Origin: Streptomyces alanosinicus
GTDB lineage: Bacteria > Actinomycetota > Actinomycetes > Streptomycetales > Streptomycetaceae
Assembly: GCF_014650595.1 (NCBI RefSeq)
Contig: NZ_BMVG01000020.1
Span: forward strand, 1-64,000
Reading direction: 5' to 3'
DNA: 64,000 bases
Both the position numbers and the translations under genes were made by a program. Below, piece after piece: positions 33,648 through 41,990 of the stretch; within the stretch, counting starts at the first letter, position 1, and the number at the start of each line of letters is the position of its first letter. The notes below the pieces were generated by a model. It had not been told where the DNA came from and did not search any database. It was given only the letters and a program-made list of their open reading frames with translations.

Positions 33648-34054
33648 ACCCCGAGGAAGACGGCGCCAAACGCGTCATCCACGGCCGACTGGTCAAGATC
33701 CTCACCCATCGCCTCGACACGCGTGGCATGTCCCTGGAGCCCTTCGCCAGCCGGTGTGTCCGCCGTGGTGAGGTCCATGAACTGGTCACCACCGACCACA
33801 CGGACACGGCGGCCGGGGCCCGCGTCGACCGGGTGGGCTTTCTCGGCTTCGTCGAACTCGCCTGCGCCGGCGTGCTCGACCGCGGCGACACGGTACTCGC
33901 CGGGGGCCGGCCCTTCGGCACCGTGCTCGGCTTCGACGCCTGCCACTTCCCCAACCACTACAACATCCTCATCTCCACCCCACGACCGGTGACGGGCCAC
34001 GACCTCTCCCTCACACCGGAGACGGAGATCCGGTTCGAGAGCGCCTCTCTGTGA
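33644..34054 (+). CDS. Small conserved protein, DUF6917-like
   Basis: The 136-residue protein has no signal peptide or membrane segment. Its central part reads RGMSLEPFASRCVRRGEVHELVTT, then GFVELACAGVLDRGDTV, ending FDACHFPNHYNILI. I recall this pattern as an uncharacterised family found as the last gene of Gfo/Idh-containing clusters, but I cannot verify it. Conserved Cys and His near the end (CHFPNHYN) could bind metal or act in catalysis. It overlaps the second Gfo/Idh gene by ATGA, so it is surely part of that pathway. Function unknown. Confidence 0.65.
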   Translation: MNPEEDGAKRVIHGRLVKILTHRLDTRGMSLEPFASRCVRRGEVHELVTTDHTDTAAGARVDRVGFLGFVELACAGVLDRGDTVLAGGRPFGTVLGFDACHFPNHYNILISTPRPVTGHDLSLTPETEIRFESASL

Positions 34055-34095
34055 GGGCGACGCCCGGCTGCCGGGGGAGGGGTGGGTGCCTGCCC

Positions 34096-34572
34096 TCACA
34101 TCTTCTCGGCGCCGGCCTTGATGGCCTGCCGGATGCGGAAGTACGTGCCGCAGCGGCAGACGTTGCGGATCGTGTCGAGGTCGGCGTCCGTGATCTCGCG
34201 GCTCTCTTCCGCGACCTTACGGACCAGGGCGACGGCTGCCATGATCTGGCCCGGCTGGCAGTAGCCGCACTGGGCCACGTCCTGGTCGAGCCAGGCCTGC
34301 TGCATGGGGTGCAGGTCCGCGCCCACCGTGGCCGGCAGGCCCTCGATCGTGGTGACCTCGTCGCTCGGCTTCAGGTTCTTGACGGGGATGGCACAGGGGT
34401 TGACCGCCTTGCCGTTGAGGTGACTGGTACACGCCTTGCAGACGTTGATGCCGCAGCCGTACTTGGGGCCGGTGACGCCCAGCACGTCACGCAGGACCCA
34501 CAACAGCCGTACGTCATCGGCGACGTCGACGGTGACCTGCTCGCCGTTGAGGCGGAATGTGTGTTCAGGCAC
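34096..34572 (-). CDS. (2Fe-2S) subunit of a molybdenum hydroxylase (IorA-like)
   Basis: The 158-residue protein has two [2Fe-2S] domains. A plant-type ferredoxin domain carries CGINVCKAC (the pattern CxxxxCxxC) and the fourth Cys in NPCAIPV. An all-helical domain carries CGYCQPGQ and CRCGTY. This is the small subunit of xanthine-oxidase-family enzymes without an FAD subunit, such as isoquinoline 1-oxidoreductase. It passes electrons from the Mo centre to an external acceptor. The GTG start at 34572 follows AAGGA seven bases upstream. It lies 25 bases after the catalytic subunit gene on the same strand, as expected for one operon. Confidence 0.9.
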   Translation of the reverse strand: MPEHTFRLNGEQVTVDVADDVRLLWVLRDVLGVTGPKYGCGINVCKACTSHLNGKAVNPCAIPVKNLKPSDEVTTIEGLPATVGADLHPMQQAWLDQDVAQCGYCQPGQIMAAVALVRKVAEESREITDADLDTIRNVCRCGTYFRIRQAIKAGAEKM

Positions 34573-34597
34573 GGGAGTTCCTTGCGTCAGGCGTACG

Positions 34598-36904
34598 TCA
34601 GTAGGCGTGGTCCAGGCCGTCGGTCGGCGACTGCGGGACGGGCGGGACGGTCGGTTTGGGTGTGAAGGAGAGCGTGCCGTGGTTGATCGGGAAGCTGGTG
34701 GGCATCGTGCCGGTGGCACGGCCGTAGGCACAGGCGACCGCGGCCATCGACGCGGCGACGCCCAGTTCACCGGCGCCACCGGGCTCCCCGGTGGTGGTCG
34801 GCATGACGATGATCCGCAGCTCGGGCGGGGAGTTCCACTGCCGGGTGTAGAAGTAGTTGTCCCAGCTGGCCTCCAGGAAGTAGCCCTCGCGCAGGTGCAG
34901 GCTGGAGGTCAGGGTCTGGGCGATGCCGTCCATGACGCAGCCCATCATCTGTGCTTCCAGGCCACGGGGGTTGACGGCGAGTCCGACGTCCACGGCGAAG
35001 ACGGCCTTGGTGACGCGGGGCCCGGCCACGCCGTCGCGGATGGGACGGTTCACGGTCTCGGGCCGGCAGTCGATCTCCACCAGCGCCGCGCTGACGGAGT
35101 GGTACTCGGAGTGGAAGGCGATGCCCTGCGCGGTGCCGGCCGGCATCGCCCGGCCCCAGCCACCGGCATCGGCGACCTTGTCCAGCACCGCACGGGAGCG
35201 GTCGTCATGCAGGAAGTCGTGCCGGAACCGGTAGGGATCCCTGCCCATCCTGGCCGCGAGCCGGTCGACCATGAGCTCCCGGGCGCAGGTGACGTCGGGG
35301 GAGTAGACGTTGCGCATGCTGCCCGTGTTGAAGCCCTTGTCGGTCTCGTTCAGGAGCCGGGTGCTCAGACCGAACTCGTAGGGCGTCGACTGGGAGAGCT
35401 GGAAGAACGTCTCGGAGAACCCGATGTCGCCGACCGGCAGTTTCGCCGCCAGCGCGGTGAAGACCTCGCCGAGCCCGTGGCCGAGGTCGGTGGCGACGCT
35501 GGTGTGCCGCTGTTTGTAGCCGAGTACGGTGCTGCCGAGGTAGTCGATGCGTACGCGTGAGGTGGCCATGGGGTGGGCTCGCCCCTGACGGCAGTCGTCG
35601 GCACGGTGCCACATGAGCTTGACCGGCTTGCCCATCTTCTGGGACGCCTCCGCCGCCTCCAGCGCGGCGTCGAAGAAGAGCTTGCGGCCGAAGGATCCGC
35701 CGCCTTCGGTGACGTGGACGGTGACCGACTGCGGAGGAAGCCTCAGCGAGGCGGCGATGGCCTCCTTCGCGACGATCGGCGACTTGAGCGACGCCCAGAT
35801 CTCCGCGCGGTCCGAACGCACGTCGGCCACCGCGCTGTTGGGCTCCAGCGCGCTGTTGCCACGGAAATGGAACGTGAACTTCTCTTCCACGTACGGCGTG
35901 AGCGGCGGAAGCCCCAGGGGCGGCTCGGCCGCCGCCAGGTCCGCCAGCACGGACTCGTCCGACTCGCCTTCGACGGTACCGGGCCGCCAGTCGATGCGCA
36001 GGGCACGCACGGCGTCGATGCACTGGCCGAAGGTCTCCGCCCGTACCGCGACCCCGGTGGAGATCACCGCGACGTCGGTGACGCCCGGCAAGGCGCGGAC
36101 CTCGTCCGCATTGGCCACCGATCCGACCGTGCCGTTGATCGTGGGCGGCCGGCACACCATCGTCGGCCTGGCATCCGGTACGTCGAGGTCCATCGCGAAC
36201 TTCTTGCGCCCGGTGACCGCTGCCAGCGCGTCGACCCGGCCGCGCGGTGTGCCGATGACAGTGAACTTCTCGCGCGGCTTGAGATCCACCGAGACCTGTT
36301 GTGTCGTCATACTCGCGGCCTTCTCGGCGAGTGCGCCGATTCCGATGCTCCGGCCCACGAGATCGGTGACGACACCGGCCTGCAGCGTGAGATCGGTGAC
36401 CGCCGCGCCGAGTTCGATCGCGGCGGCCCGCAGCAGCCGCCCCCGGGCGACCGCGGCGGCGACCCGGATCGGGTGGTAGGTGGAGACGGTCGTGTTCGAC
36501 GCGCCGGTGAGCTGGTTGAACAGCAGCTCCGGCCGGGCGTCGGCCAGCGACACGCGTATCCGCTCCAGCGGTACGTCCAGTTCCTCGGCGATCAGCATGG
36601 CCGTCGAGGTGGTGATCCCCTGACCGACCTCGGCTCGCGGCAGCGCGAACGACACGGTGCCGTCCGTGTGGACCTCGACCGTGATCAGGCCCGAGGTCGG
36701 CAGCGCCGCCGCGGTCATCACGTCGTTGAGATCGAGCAGTTCTGTGGGCTCCGGTGACGGAATACCGGCTTCGGCCGGCGGTGCCGTACCGAGCTCGGCG
36801 GCGGCCACGAGGGTCGGCGCCGCCAGCACATAACCGAGGAAGCGTCTCCGCCCGACGACATGCCCACCTGGTTCCGCGGGAGCCGAACGCTCAGCGCCGG
36901 TCAT
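34598..36904 (-). CDS. Molybdopterin-binding catalytic subunit, xanthine dehydrogenase family (IorB-like), Tat-exported
   Basis: The 768-residue protein has a Tat signal (GRRRFLGYVLAAPTLVAAAEL, residues 18-38), as in IorB-type enzymes that work outside the cytoplasmic membrane. PRAEVGQGITTSTAMLIAEEL is the first molybdopterin-binding segment. GGSFGRKLFFDAALEAA follows, and the catalytic glutamate is in GGAGELGV near the C-terminus. It would hydroxylate an N-heterocycle or oxidise an aldehyde. The ATG at 36904 follows GGAGG nine bases upstream. The IorA-like subunit follows immediately. No MoCo-sulfurase or cytochrome partner lies nearby. The substrate is unknown. Confidence 0.88.
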   Translation of the reverse strand: MTGAERSAPAEPGGHVVGRRRFLGYVLAAPTLVAAAELGTAPPAEAGIPSPEPTELLDLNDVMTAAALPTSGLITVEVHTDGTVSFALPRAEVGQGITTSTAMLIAEELDVPLERIRVSLADARPELLFNQLTGASNTTVSTYHPIRVAAAVARGRLLRAAAIELGAAVTDLTLQAGVVTDLVGRSIGIGALAEKAASMTTQQVSVDLKPREKFTVIGTPRGRVDALAAVTGRKKFAMDLDVPDARPTMVCRPPTINGTVGSVANADEVRALPGVTDVAVISTGVAVRAETFGQCIDAVRALRIDWRPGTVEGESDESVLADLAAAEPPLGLPPLTPYVEEKFTFHFRGNSALEPNSAVADVRSDRAEIWASLKSPIVAKEAIAASLRLPPQSVTVHVTEGGGSFGRKLFFDAALEAAEASQKMGKPVKLMWHRADDCRQGRAHPMATSRVRIDYLGSTVLGYKQRHTSVATDLGHGLGEVFTALAAKLPVGDIGFSETFFQLSQSTPYEFGLSTRLLNETDKGFNTGSMRNVYSPDVTCARELMVDRLAARMGRDPYRFRHDFLHDDRSRAVLDKVADAGGWGRAMPAGTAQGIAFHSEYHSVSAALVEIDCRPETVNRPIRDGVAGPRVTKAVFAVDVGLAVNPRGLEAQMMGCVMDGIAQTLTSSLHLREGYFLEASWDNYFYTRQWNSPPELRIIVMPTTTGEPGGAGELGVAASMAAVACAYGRATGTMPTSFPINHGTLSFTPKPTVPPVPQSPTDGLDHAY

Positions 36905-37149
36905 ATACGCAAACCTCCGCTCCGCGCCGTCGCCCTCTGCCTGGCCGCGCACCTGTGCCACCACCCAACTCAGGGGTTCTATCACGGACTTCCGGCCACA
37001 CGTCGGCCGGGGCTGACCAAGAGTCAGGGCATCGCGTACCGAGGAGGAGCGATCGCCGTCAGGATGTCGATGTGAACCTCCCGCCCCTCGCGAGACCTGC
37101 CGCGTACCGACTGGGGGAACTCGATACCGTACGGGTATCGTCACCGGTC

Positions 37150-37857
37150 ATGGAGCTGCGCACGCTGCGCTATTTCGTCGCGGTCGCCGAGGAACTCCAC
37201 TTCGGCCGGGCCGCCGCCCGGCTGCACATGAGCCAGCCTCCGCTGAGCCGGGCGATCAAACAGCTGGAGACCGACCTCGGTGCCCTTCTGCTGCGGCGCT
37301 CCGCCGCAGGAGTCACGCTCACCCCCGCCGGGGCGACGTTGCTGAACGAGGCGCGCACATTGCTCGACCAGGCCGACCAGGTCCGTGTGCGCGTGGCCGC
37401 GGCCGCCGGCGCCGCGGTCCTCACCGTCGGCATGCTGGGCGACAGCACGGACCGGGGTGCCACCCGGCCGGCCGCCGTGTACCGCCGCCAGCCCCCGGGC
37501 ATCGAGGTCCGCATCCGCGAGACCGACCTGACCGATCCGACCTGCGGGCTGCGTGCCGGACTGGTCGACATCGCCCTGACCCGCGCGCCGTTCGACGAGA
37601 CCGGGCTGACGGTGCACGATCTGCGTGCCGACCCGGTGGGCGCGGTGCTGCGCGGTGTCCAGGAGTGCGTGCAGGCCGTGCTCTGGAACGGCACGGTCGG
37701 GATGGCCCCGCTCGGGCACGACCTGCCCGGGGAACTGGCCGTGGTCCCGCTGACCGACATGGCGCCGAGCCGCGTGGTGGCGGCATGGAACGAGGGCGAC
37801 ACGAACCCGTTGATCCGGTCGTTCGTGCAGATCGCGACGGCCGCCTACCGCCACTGA
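37150..37857 (+). CDS. LysR-family regulator with shortened effector domain
   Basis: The 235-residue protein has an intact N-terminal LysR helix-turn-helix (MELRTLRYFVAVAEELHFGRAAARLHMSQPPLSRAIKQLE). It is about 60 residues shorter than the normal 290-310. The gap falls in the effector domain between DLRADPVGAVL and RGVQECVQAVLWNG, where a typical member has a further beta/alpha segment with the substrate loop. The deletion is in frame. The regulator may have lost ligand sensing, or be defective. It is divergent from the molybdenum hydroxylase genes, the classical position for their activator. The ATG at 37150 is 245 bases from the hydroxylase start. It overlaps the convergent TolB-like gene by 13 bases. 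Confidence 0.75.
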   Translation: MELRTLRYFVAVAEELHFGRAAARLHMSQPPLSRAIKQLETDLGALLLRRSAAGVTLTPAGATLLNEARTLLDQADQVRVRVAAAAGAAVLTVGMLGDSTDRGATRPAAVYRRQPPGIEVRIRETDLTDPTCGLRAGLVDIALTRAPFDETGLTVHDLRADPVGAVLRGVQECVQAVLWNGTVGMAPLGHDLPGELAVVPLTDMAPSRVVAAWNEGDTNPLIRSFVQIATAAYRH

Positions 37858-38837
37858 GGTGAGAGCCAGACGGGGTCGGCGACCTGATAGGCAGGGTTGC
37901 CTGGGAGGATCGTCCGTGGCGTGCCAGGACGGGCGAGGGTCAGGCCCGCGATGCTCCGCAGCAGATCACCTCCGGGGTCGCCGCTGGGCGTGATCGACAT
38001 GAAGGCCAGCTGTGTGCCGTCAGGGGAGTATGTGGGTTCGAAGTAGCCGGTGCTGGTGTTGGGACTGGTGGCCAGGGTGCGCCAGGTCGAGCCGCCGGCG
38101 GCCACCTCGTACAGCCCCTTGCCGTCGGCGAAGACCAGGTGCCTGCCGTCCGGGGACCAGCGGAGCCAGCCGTACTGCGGGTCGTTCGGCAGTCCCGGCT
38201 TCCTGACGGCCAGCGGCGCGGCGGGCTTGTGGCCCTTCTTCAGCCAGATCACGCCGCCGATGGTGAAGGCCAGGGTGCGGCCGTCGGGGGAGAAGCGGGG
38301 AACGCCGTCGGGGGCTGTGCCGACGCCGAGGTCGAGCGGCGCGAGGCCGGTCCCGTCGGTATGGATGGTCCAGTAGCGCGTCTGGGAGGGACCGTGCGGG
38401 AACGTCCCGAAGAGGATCCGTTTCCCGTCCGGGGAGATCGCGGGGTTGCCCACGACGGACTGGCGGCTGCCGAAGTCGGACGGCATCCGCCAGACCACAC
38501 GTTGTCCCGTGCCATCGCGGTTCATCATGCTGACGGTGTCGCTGCCGCGGCCCGCGAAATAGCCGCAGACCGTGCTGTAGGCCAGCGTCTTCCCGTCCTG
38601 CGAGGCCGCGAGATTGCAGCCCCTGACCCGGTTCGGGCCGCCGATGTCGGAGGTGGCGCCGGTGACGGAATCGGTGGTCTGGAGGTAGCTGACCTCCGCG
38701 CCGTAGTCCGTGGCGATCCGGCCGTTCCTGATGTGGTGTGATGCGGTGGCGGCCATGGCCGCCGTGGTGCCCAGTCCGCAGCTGACCGCGAGTCCCCATG
38801 CGAGGGCGACGGGCATGGCCAAACGCAAGCGAATCAT
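37845..38837 (-). CDS. Secreted TolB-like beta-propeller protein
   Basis: The 330-residue protein has a signal peptide with cleavage likely after AAMA (about residue 29). A beta propeller follows, with repeated PDGK/R blades: AISPDGKRILFG, RFSPDGRTLAF, RWSPDGRHLVFAD and TYSPDGTQLAFM. These are PD40/WD40-like repeats. Such proteins act outside the cell as binding scaffolds or inhibitors. The start ATG 38837 lies directly behind a G-run, an imperfect ribosome binding site; ATG at 38816 is an alternative. It is not obviously linked to its neighbours. Confidence 0.78.
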   Translation of the reverse strand: MIRLRLAMPVALAWGLAVSCGLGTTAAMAATASHHIRNGRIATDYGAEVSYLQTTDSVTGATSDIGGPNRVRGCNLAASQDGKTLAYSTVCGYFAGRGSDTVSMMNRDGTGQRVVWRMPSDFGSRQSVVGNPAISPDGKRILFGTFPHGPSQTRYWTIHTDGTGLAPLDLGVGTAPDGVPRFSPDGRTLAFTIGGVIWLKKGHKPAAPLAVRKPGLPNDPQYGWLRWSPDGRHLVFADGKGLYEVAAGGSTWRTLATSPNTSTGYFEPTYSPDGTQLAFMSITPSGDPGGDLLRSIAGLTLARPGTPRTILPGNPAYQVADPVWLSPQWR

Positions 38838-39247
38838 GCCCCCCCTGAAACACGGCGAGTTGAACACCGCAGGCTCCGATCGGGCCACCCCCTGCGGCCC
38901 GTCACCCTTGGAGCCGAGCGTCAGGTTAAAGGGCCGCATGCGTCACGAACACCCGTCGCGCACAACCAGCAGAACCACGTCACGCGGAACGTGCTGAACG
39001 AGGGTTGCCGCCACTCACCTTGCACCAGGAGTCCGCCCGGCGGAGCTGTCGCCGGTACGTACGTCCGAATCCAGGCCTACAGCCCGGAAAACAGCCGGCC
39101 CGGCGCGGCGATCCGCTGCCAACGCTGCGCAGTTTGAGTCAACTTGACGGCCACTGAGCCCTGATTGCAGGGAGGGAGGTTGTTGTGTTCGCGATGAACT
39201 CGTTTACTGCGGATACCACCTGAGACTCAAGGAGGCGCACCAGTCTC
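38838..39247. other. Intergenic region upstream of snapalysin
   Basis: About 410 bases between two divergent secreted-protein genes. The last 100 bases are less GC-rich and should hold the snapalysin promoter. AAGGAGG twelve bases before the snapalysin ATG is its ribosome binding site. No gene, strong hairpin or clear operator was seen. Confidence 0.5.
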
Positions 39248-39838
39248 ATGATCAAGCAACTAGCCGCCCTGACGGCACTTGTCCCGGCCATGCTGGGCAC
39301 TACGGTCGGCGTCGCTTCGGCGCACTCCGCGCCGCACGCGACGCAGGCTGTGGTCACCCTTACCTACGACGCCAGCAATGCCGGTCAATGGGCGGGCCCG
39401 ATCAAGCAGGCCGTGCAGAACTGGAACGACGCGGTGCACAACGTGCGCCTGGAGCCGGCGAGCAGCCCCGGCTCGGCCGACTACGTCTACGAGGCCACCA
39501 GCGGCTGGCCGCAGACCACGTTGGGGCCGATCTTCCCCGGCGGCAACGGCGACGTGCAGCTCGGCCAGCAAGCGGTGGACGAGGGCTACGACATGACCCG
39601 GATCACGGCGCACGAGACCGGGCACATCCTCGGACTGCCCGACCACTACAGCGGTCCGTGCTCGGAGATCATGTCCGGCCACGGCCCCGGCACGTCCTGC
39701 ACGAACGCCAAGCCGAACGCGGCGGAGGCGGCGCAGGTCGACAAGAACTACGCCGCCGGCACGGCGGCGGTACGCCCGCATCACCACCAGGTGGTGGTCG
39801 ACATCTGGTCCGGCCGGGTTCTCACCGGCTCGCGCTGA
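39248..39838 (+). CDS. snpA: Snapalysin-type small neutral zinc metalloprotease (M7)
   Basis: The 196-residue secreted protease has a signal peptide (residues 1-25, ending VASA) and no long propeptide. The metzincin site HETGHILGLPD at residues 122-132 supplies His122, Glu123, His126 and Asp132, the last replacing the third His, which is the hallmark of snapalysin. Cys138 and Cys151 can form the conserved disulfide. YEATSGWPQTTLGP and NAAEAAQVDKNYA are typical of the family. It degrades proteins such as milk casein outside the cell. In several Streptomyces a LysR gene (snpR) is divergent from snpA; here none is adjacent. Start ATG follows AAGGAGG. Confidence 0.92.
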   Translation: MIKQLAALTALVPAMLGTTVGVASAHSAPHATQAVVTLTYDASNAGQWAGPIKQAVQNWNDAVHNVRLEPASSPGSADYVYEATSGWPQTTLGPIFPGGNGDVQLGQQAVDEGYDMTRITAHETGHILGLPDHYSGPCSEIMSGHGPGTSCTNAKPNAAEAAQVDKNYAAGTAAVRPHHHQVVVDIWSGRVLTGSR

Positions 39839-40073
39839 CCGGCCGGCGGCACGCCTGCCGCAGGGACCCGGCTGCGGCAGAGCGCCGGCTGGTCGACCAG
39901 CGCCGTGGTACCGGCTGTCAGCAAGGCCGGCGGCGAAGCGGAGCGCGACCGCGCGCCCGAATGGCGGGGGTTCGGCCATCGAGACATGGTGCGGCGGTTG
40001 CCACCCGAGCAGTTCCTGGGTGCGGACGCTGGAAGCCTGTACTGGTCCGCTGCGGGGACGGTGCCTGTTCGGC

Positions 40074-41036
40074 TTACTTGGTGTCGATGCGTCCGAGCGG
40101 GTGGGGACTCGTCGTCAGTGCCTCACGCGCTGTCTGCCAGGCGGAGTCTCCGGGGTGGAGCTGGGTACGGAGGTAGGCCGCGGTGAGCTGTCCCAGCGCG
40201 GCAACCCGCTCGGGGCTCTCGTCGGTGGTCTCGGCGACGTCGTAACCGGCGATCCCGCCGAGTCCGTGCCCCGCGTCGAACAGGGTGAGCAGGGTCTTCG
40301 GGGCCGGGGCGAGGGTGTAGGGGTCGGCATGCCAGTCCGGGCCCATGTCCGTGAAGTGCCGGGAGTCGTCCTTGTCGCCGGCGACGACCAGCGCGGGTGT
40401 GGTCATCGTGGAGAAGTCCGTGGTCTTGGCGAACGGCACGTTCTCTGCCATGGGCCCGTTCAGGACATCGCCGCCCCTGCCGGGTGCGGCCAGCAGCACA
40501 CCCGCCTTGATCCGGGGCTCGATGAGGTTCACTTCCTGCCCGTCGTCGGGGTCGGTGAGCCGGGCGCCCAACAGGAGGCCGGCGGTGTGGCTGCCCATCG
40601 AGTGCCCGGCCACGCCGACCTTGCCATGGTGCATGCGCCCGGCGAGCTGCGGCACGGCCGCCTCGATCACGTCGAGCCGGTCGAGGATGTGCTTCATGTC
40701 CTCGGCGCGCGAGCGCCAGAACAGGGAAGCTGCGGGGCTACCGGTGTGCAGGTGACTCAGTGTCCTGGAGCTGAGGTGGGTGGGCTGGATGACGACGAAC
40801 CCGTGTGCCGCCCAGTAGTTGGCAAGTGGCGCATAGCCGTTCAGCGAGGACAGGTTGTTCGAGGGGCCCTGACCGTGGGAGAGGAGGATGACCGGCAGGT
40901 CGGAGCCGGTCGCGGGCGCGGACACGCGCGCCTGAAGGTCCACAGGACGTCCGGGCACGGACAGCACCACCGGGCTGTACGAGAGGACGGGAGCGGGCGA
41001 GCCGAAAGCGTCGGTGATGGAGGTCGATTCACTCAT
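40074..41036 (-). CDS. Alpha/beta hydrolase (acetylhydrolase/dienelactone-hydrolase-like)
   Basis: The 320-residue protein lacks a signal peptide. PVILLSHGQGPSNN (residues 48-61) is the oxyanion strand-loop. GVAGHSMGSHT holds the nucleophile Ser146. TTPALVVAGDKDD leads to the catalytic Asp, and FDAGHGLGG holds the His. It resembles PAF-acetylhydrolase/chlorophyllase-type lipases with a cytoplasmic location. ATG 41036 follows GAAGGGA. The divergent TetR gene and the palindromes between them point to local control by that regulator, so the hydrolase probably detoxifies or uses the TetR ligand, perhaps an ester. Confidence 0.83.
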   Translation of the reverse strand: MSESTSITDAFGSPAPVLSYSPVVLSVPGRPVDLQARVSAPATGSDLPVILLSHGQGPSNNLSSLNGYAPLANYWAAHGFVVIQPTHLSSRTLSHLHTGSPAASLFWRSRAEDMKHILDRLDVIEAAVPQLAGRMHHGKVGVAGHSMGSHTAGLLLGARLTDPDDGQEVNLIEPRIKAGVLLAAPGRGGDVLNGPMAENVPFAKTTDFSTMTTPALVVAGDKDDSRHFTDMGPDWHADPYTLAPAPKTLLTLFDAGHGLGGIAGYDVAETTDESPERVAALGQLTAAYLRTQLHPGDSAWQTAREALTTSPHPLGRIDTK

Positions 41037-41144
41037 GACGGGGTGTCCCTTCAACGGCCTCTGCCGCCGATACCGATCGGAAGGCGGAAGGCGGAAGGCG
41101 GCAGGGGAGGCGGGCAGGAGCGCGAAGGCTTCAGCTAGACTGGT

Positions 41145-41189
41145 AAGCGGAGCGGCGCTCCACTTACGATACGGAGCGGTGTTCCGCTT
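41145..41189. promoter_or_regulatory. Two TetR operators between hydrolase and TetR genes
   Basis: Site 1 (41145-41165) is AAGCGGAGCG-G-CGCTCCACTT, a palindrome with one mismatch. Site 2 (41170-41189) is TACGGAGCGGTGTTCCGCTT, a looser copy. They lie between the divergent hydrolase and TetR starts, 30-75 bases from the TetR start codon. They are probably bound by the TetR protein to control both genes. The half site AAGCGGAG recurs at 54136-54156 in front of another TetR gene. Confidence 0.75.
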
Positions 41190-41217
41190 TGTCAACGGTC
41201 GCCGGAAGGAGAGCGCG

Positions 41218-41814
41218 GTGCCCTCTGCAAGCCAGTCCGGGGAGGTGCCGGCCCGAAGCAAGCGGGCCGACGCCCTGCGTAACCAGCAGACGCTGCTTGC
41301 CGCCGCCGCCGAGGTGTTCGTCACCTCCGGCGTCGACGCGCCGATCCGCGAGATCGCGGCCAAAGCGGGTGTGGGGATGGGCACGATCTACCGCAACTTC
41401 CCCACGCGCGCGGATCTCGTCGTCGCCGTCTACCGCCACCAGGTCGAGGCGTGCGCCGAGGCCGGCCCGGTCCTGTTGGCTGGTGCCGATTCGCCTTTCG
41501 CCGCACTGCGCCAGTGGATCGGCCTCTTCGTCGACTTCCTGGTCACCAAGCACGGACTCGCGGGCGCACTGCAATCCGACAGCAGCGGCTTCGCCGCGCT
41601 GCACACCTATTTCGTCGAGCGCCTGGAGCCCGTCTGCGCGCAGTTGCTCGACGCCGCAGTCGCCGCCGGCGAGATCAGACCCGGTACGCAGCCCTACGAG
41701 CTGATGCGCGGCATCGGCAACCTCTGCATCGGACGTGACAGCGACCCCCGCTACGACCCCCGCCGACTGATCGGCCTGCTTCTCGACGGACTGCAGCAGC
41801 CGCGGTCACCCTGA
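41218..41814 (+). CDS. TetR-family repressor 1
   Basis: The 198-residue regulator has an N-terminal helix-turn-helix (DALRNQQTLLAAAAEVF...IREIAAKAGVGMGTIYRNFPTRADLVVAVY, residues 18-70). A ligand-binding helical domain follows, containing FAALRQWIGLFVDFLVTKHGLAGAL. The subfamily is the small repressor type with SxxFAALRxW that often flanks reductases or hydrolases. GTG 41218 lies six bases after AAGGAGAG. It probably represses itself and the divergent hydrolase through the two palindromes just upstream. The ligand is unknown. Confidence 0.88.
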   Translation: MPSASQSGEVPARSKRADALRNQQTLLAAAAEVFVTSGVDAPIREIAAKAGVGMGTIYRNFPTRADLVVAVYRHQVEACAEAGPVLLAGADSPFAALRQWIGLFVDFLVTKHGLAGALQSDSSGFAALHTYFVERLEPVCAQLLDAAVAAGEIRPGTQPYELMRGIGNLCIGRDSDPRYDPRRLIGLLLDGLQQPRSP

Positions 41815-41902
41815 CGCCGACGACACGCACTGCTCGGCGTCTGCCGCCGACTCCACCGGCGCGGGCCAGGGAACGCGTCAGGCCGTTCCTCGATGGTGGA
41901 TT

Positions 41903-41940
41903 GCCTGGTCGGGCGCCGTGTTTCGGGCGCCCGACCAGGC
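41903..41940. terminator. Perfect 15-bp stem hairpin, probable terminator
   Basis: GCCTGGTCGGGCGCC at 41903-41917 pairs exactly with 41926-41940 around an 8-base loop. It lies about 90 bases after the TetR stop. There is no T run, but strong GC hairpins without one commonly end transcription in Streptomyces. It may serve both strands. Confidence 0.7.
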
Positions 41941-41945
41941 GCTTC

Positions 41946-41990
41946 GCGATCCTTGGCCGCGATGATGGTGTGGTTGAACGTGACTGTCAT
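41946..41990 (-). pseudogene. N-terminal remnant of a VOC/glyoxalase-family gene
   Basis: From ATG 41990 the minus strand encodes MTVTFNHTIIAAKDRE, the characteristic first strand of small VOC-family proteins. The following residues (APGRAPETRRP) no longer match and run into the hairpin. Only about 15 codons survive, so the rest has been deleted. The hairpin may have been the terminator of this gene. Confidence 0.6.
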
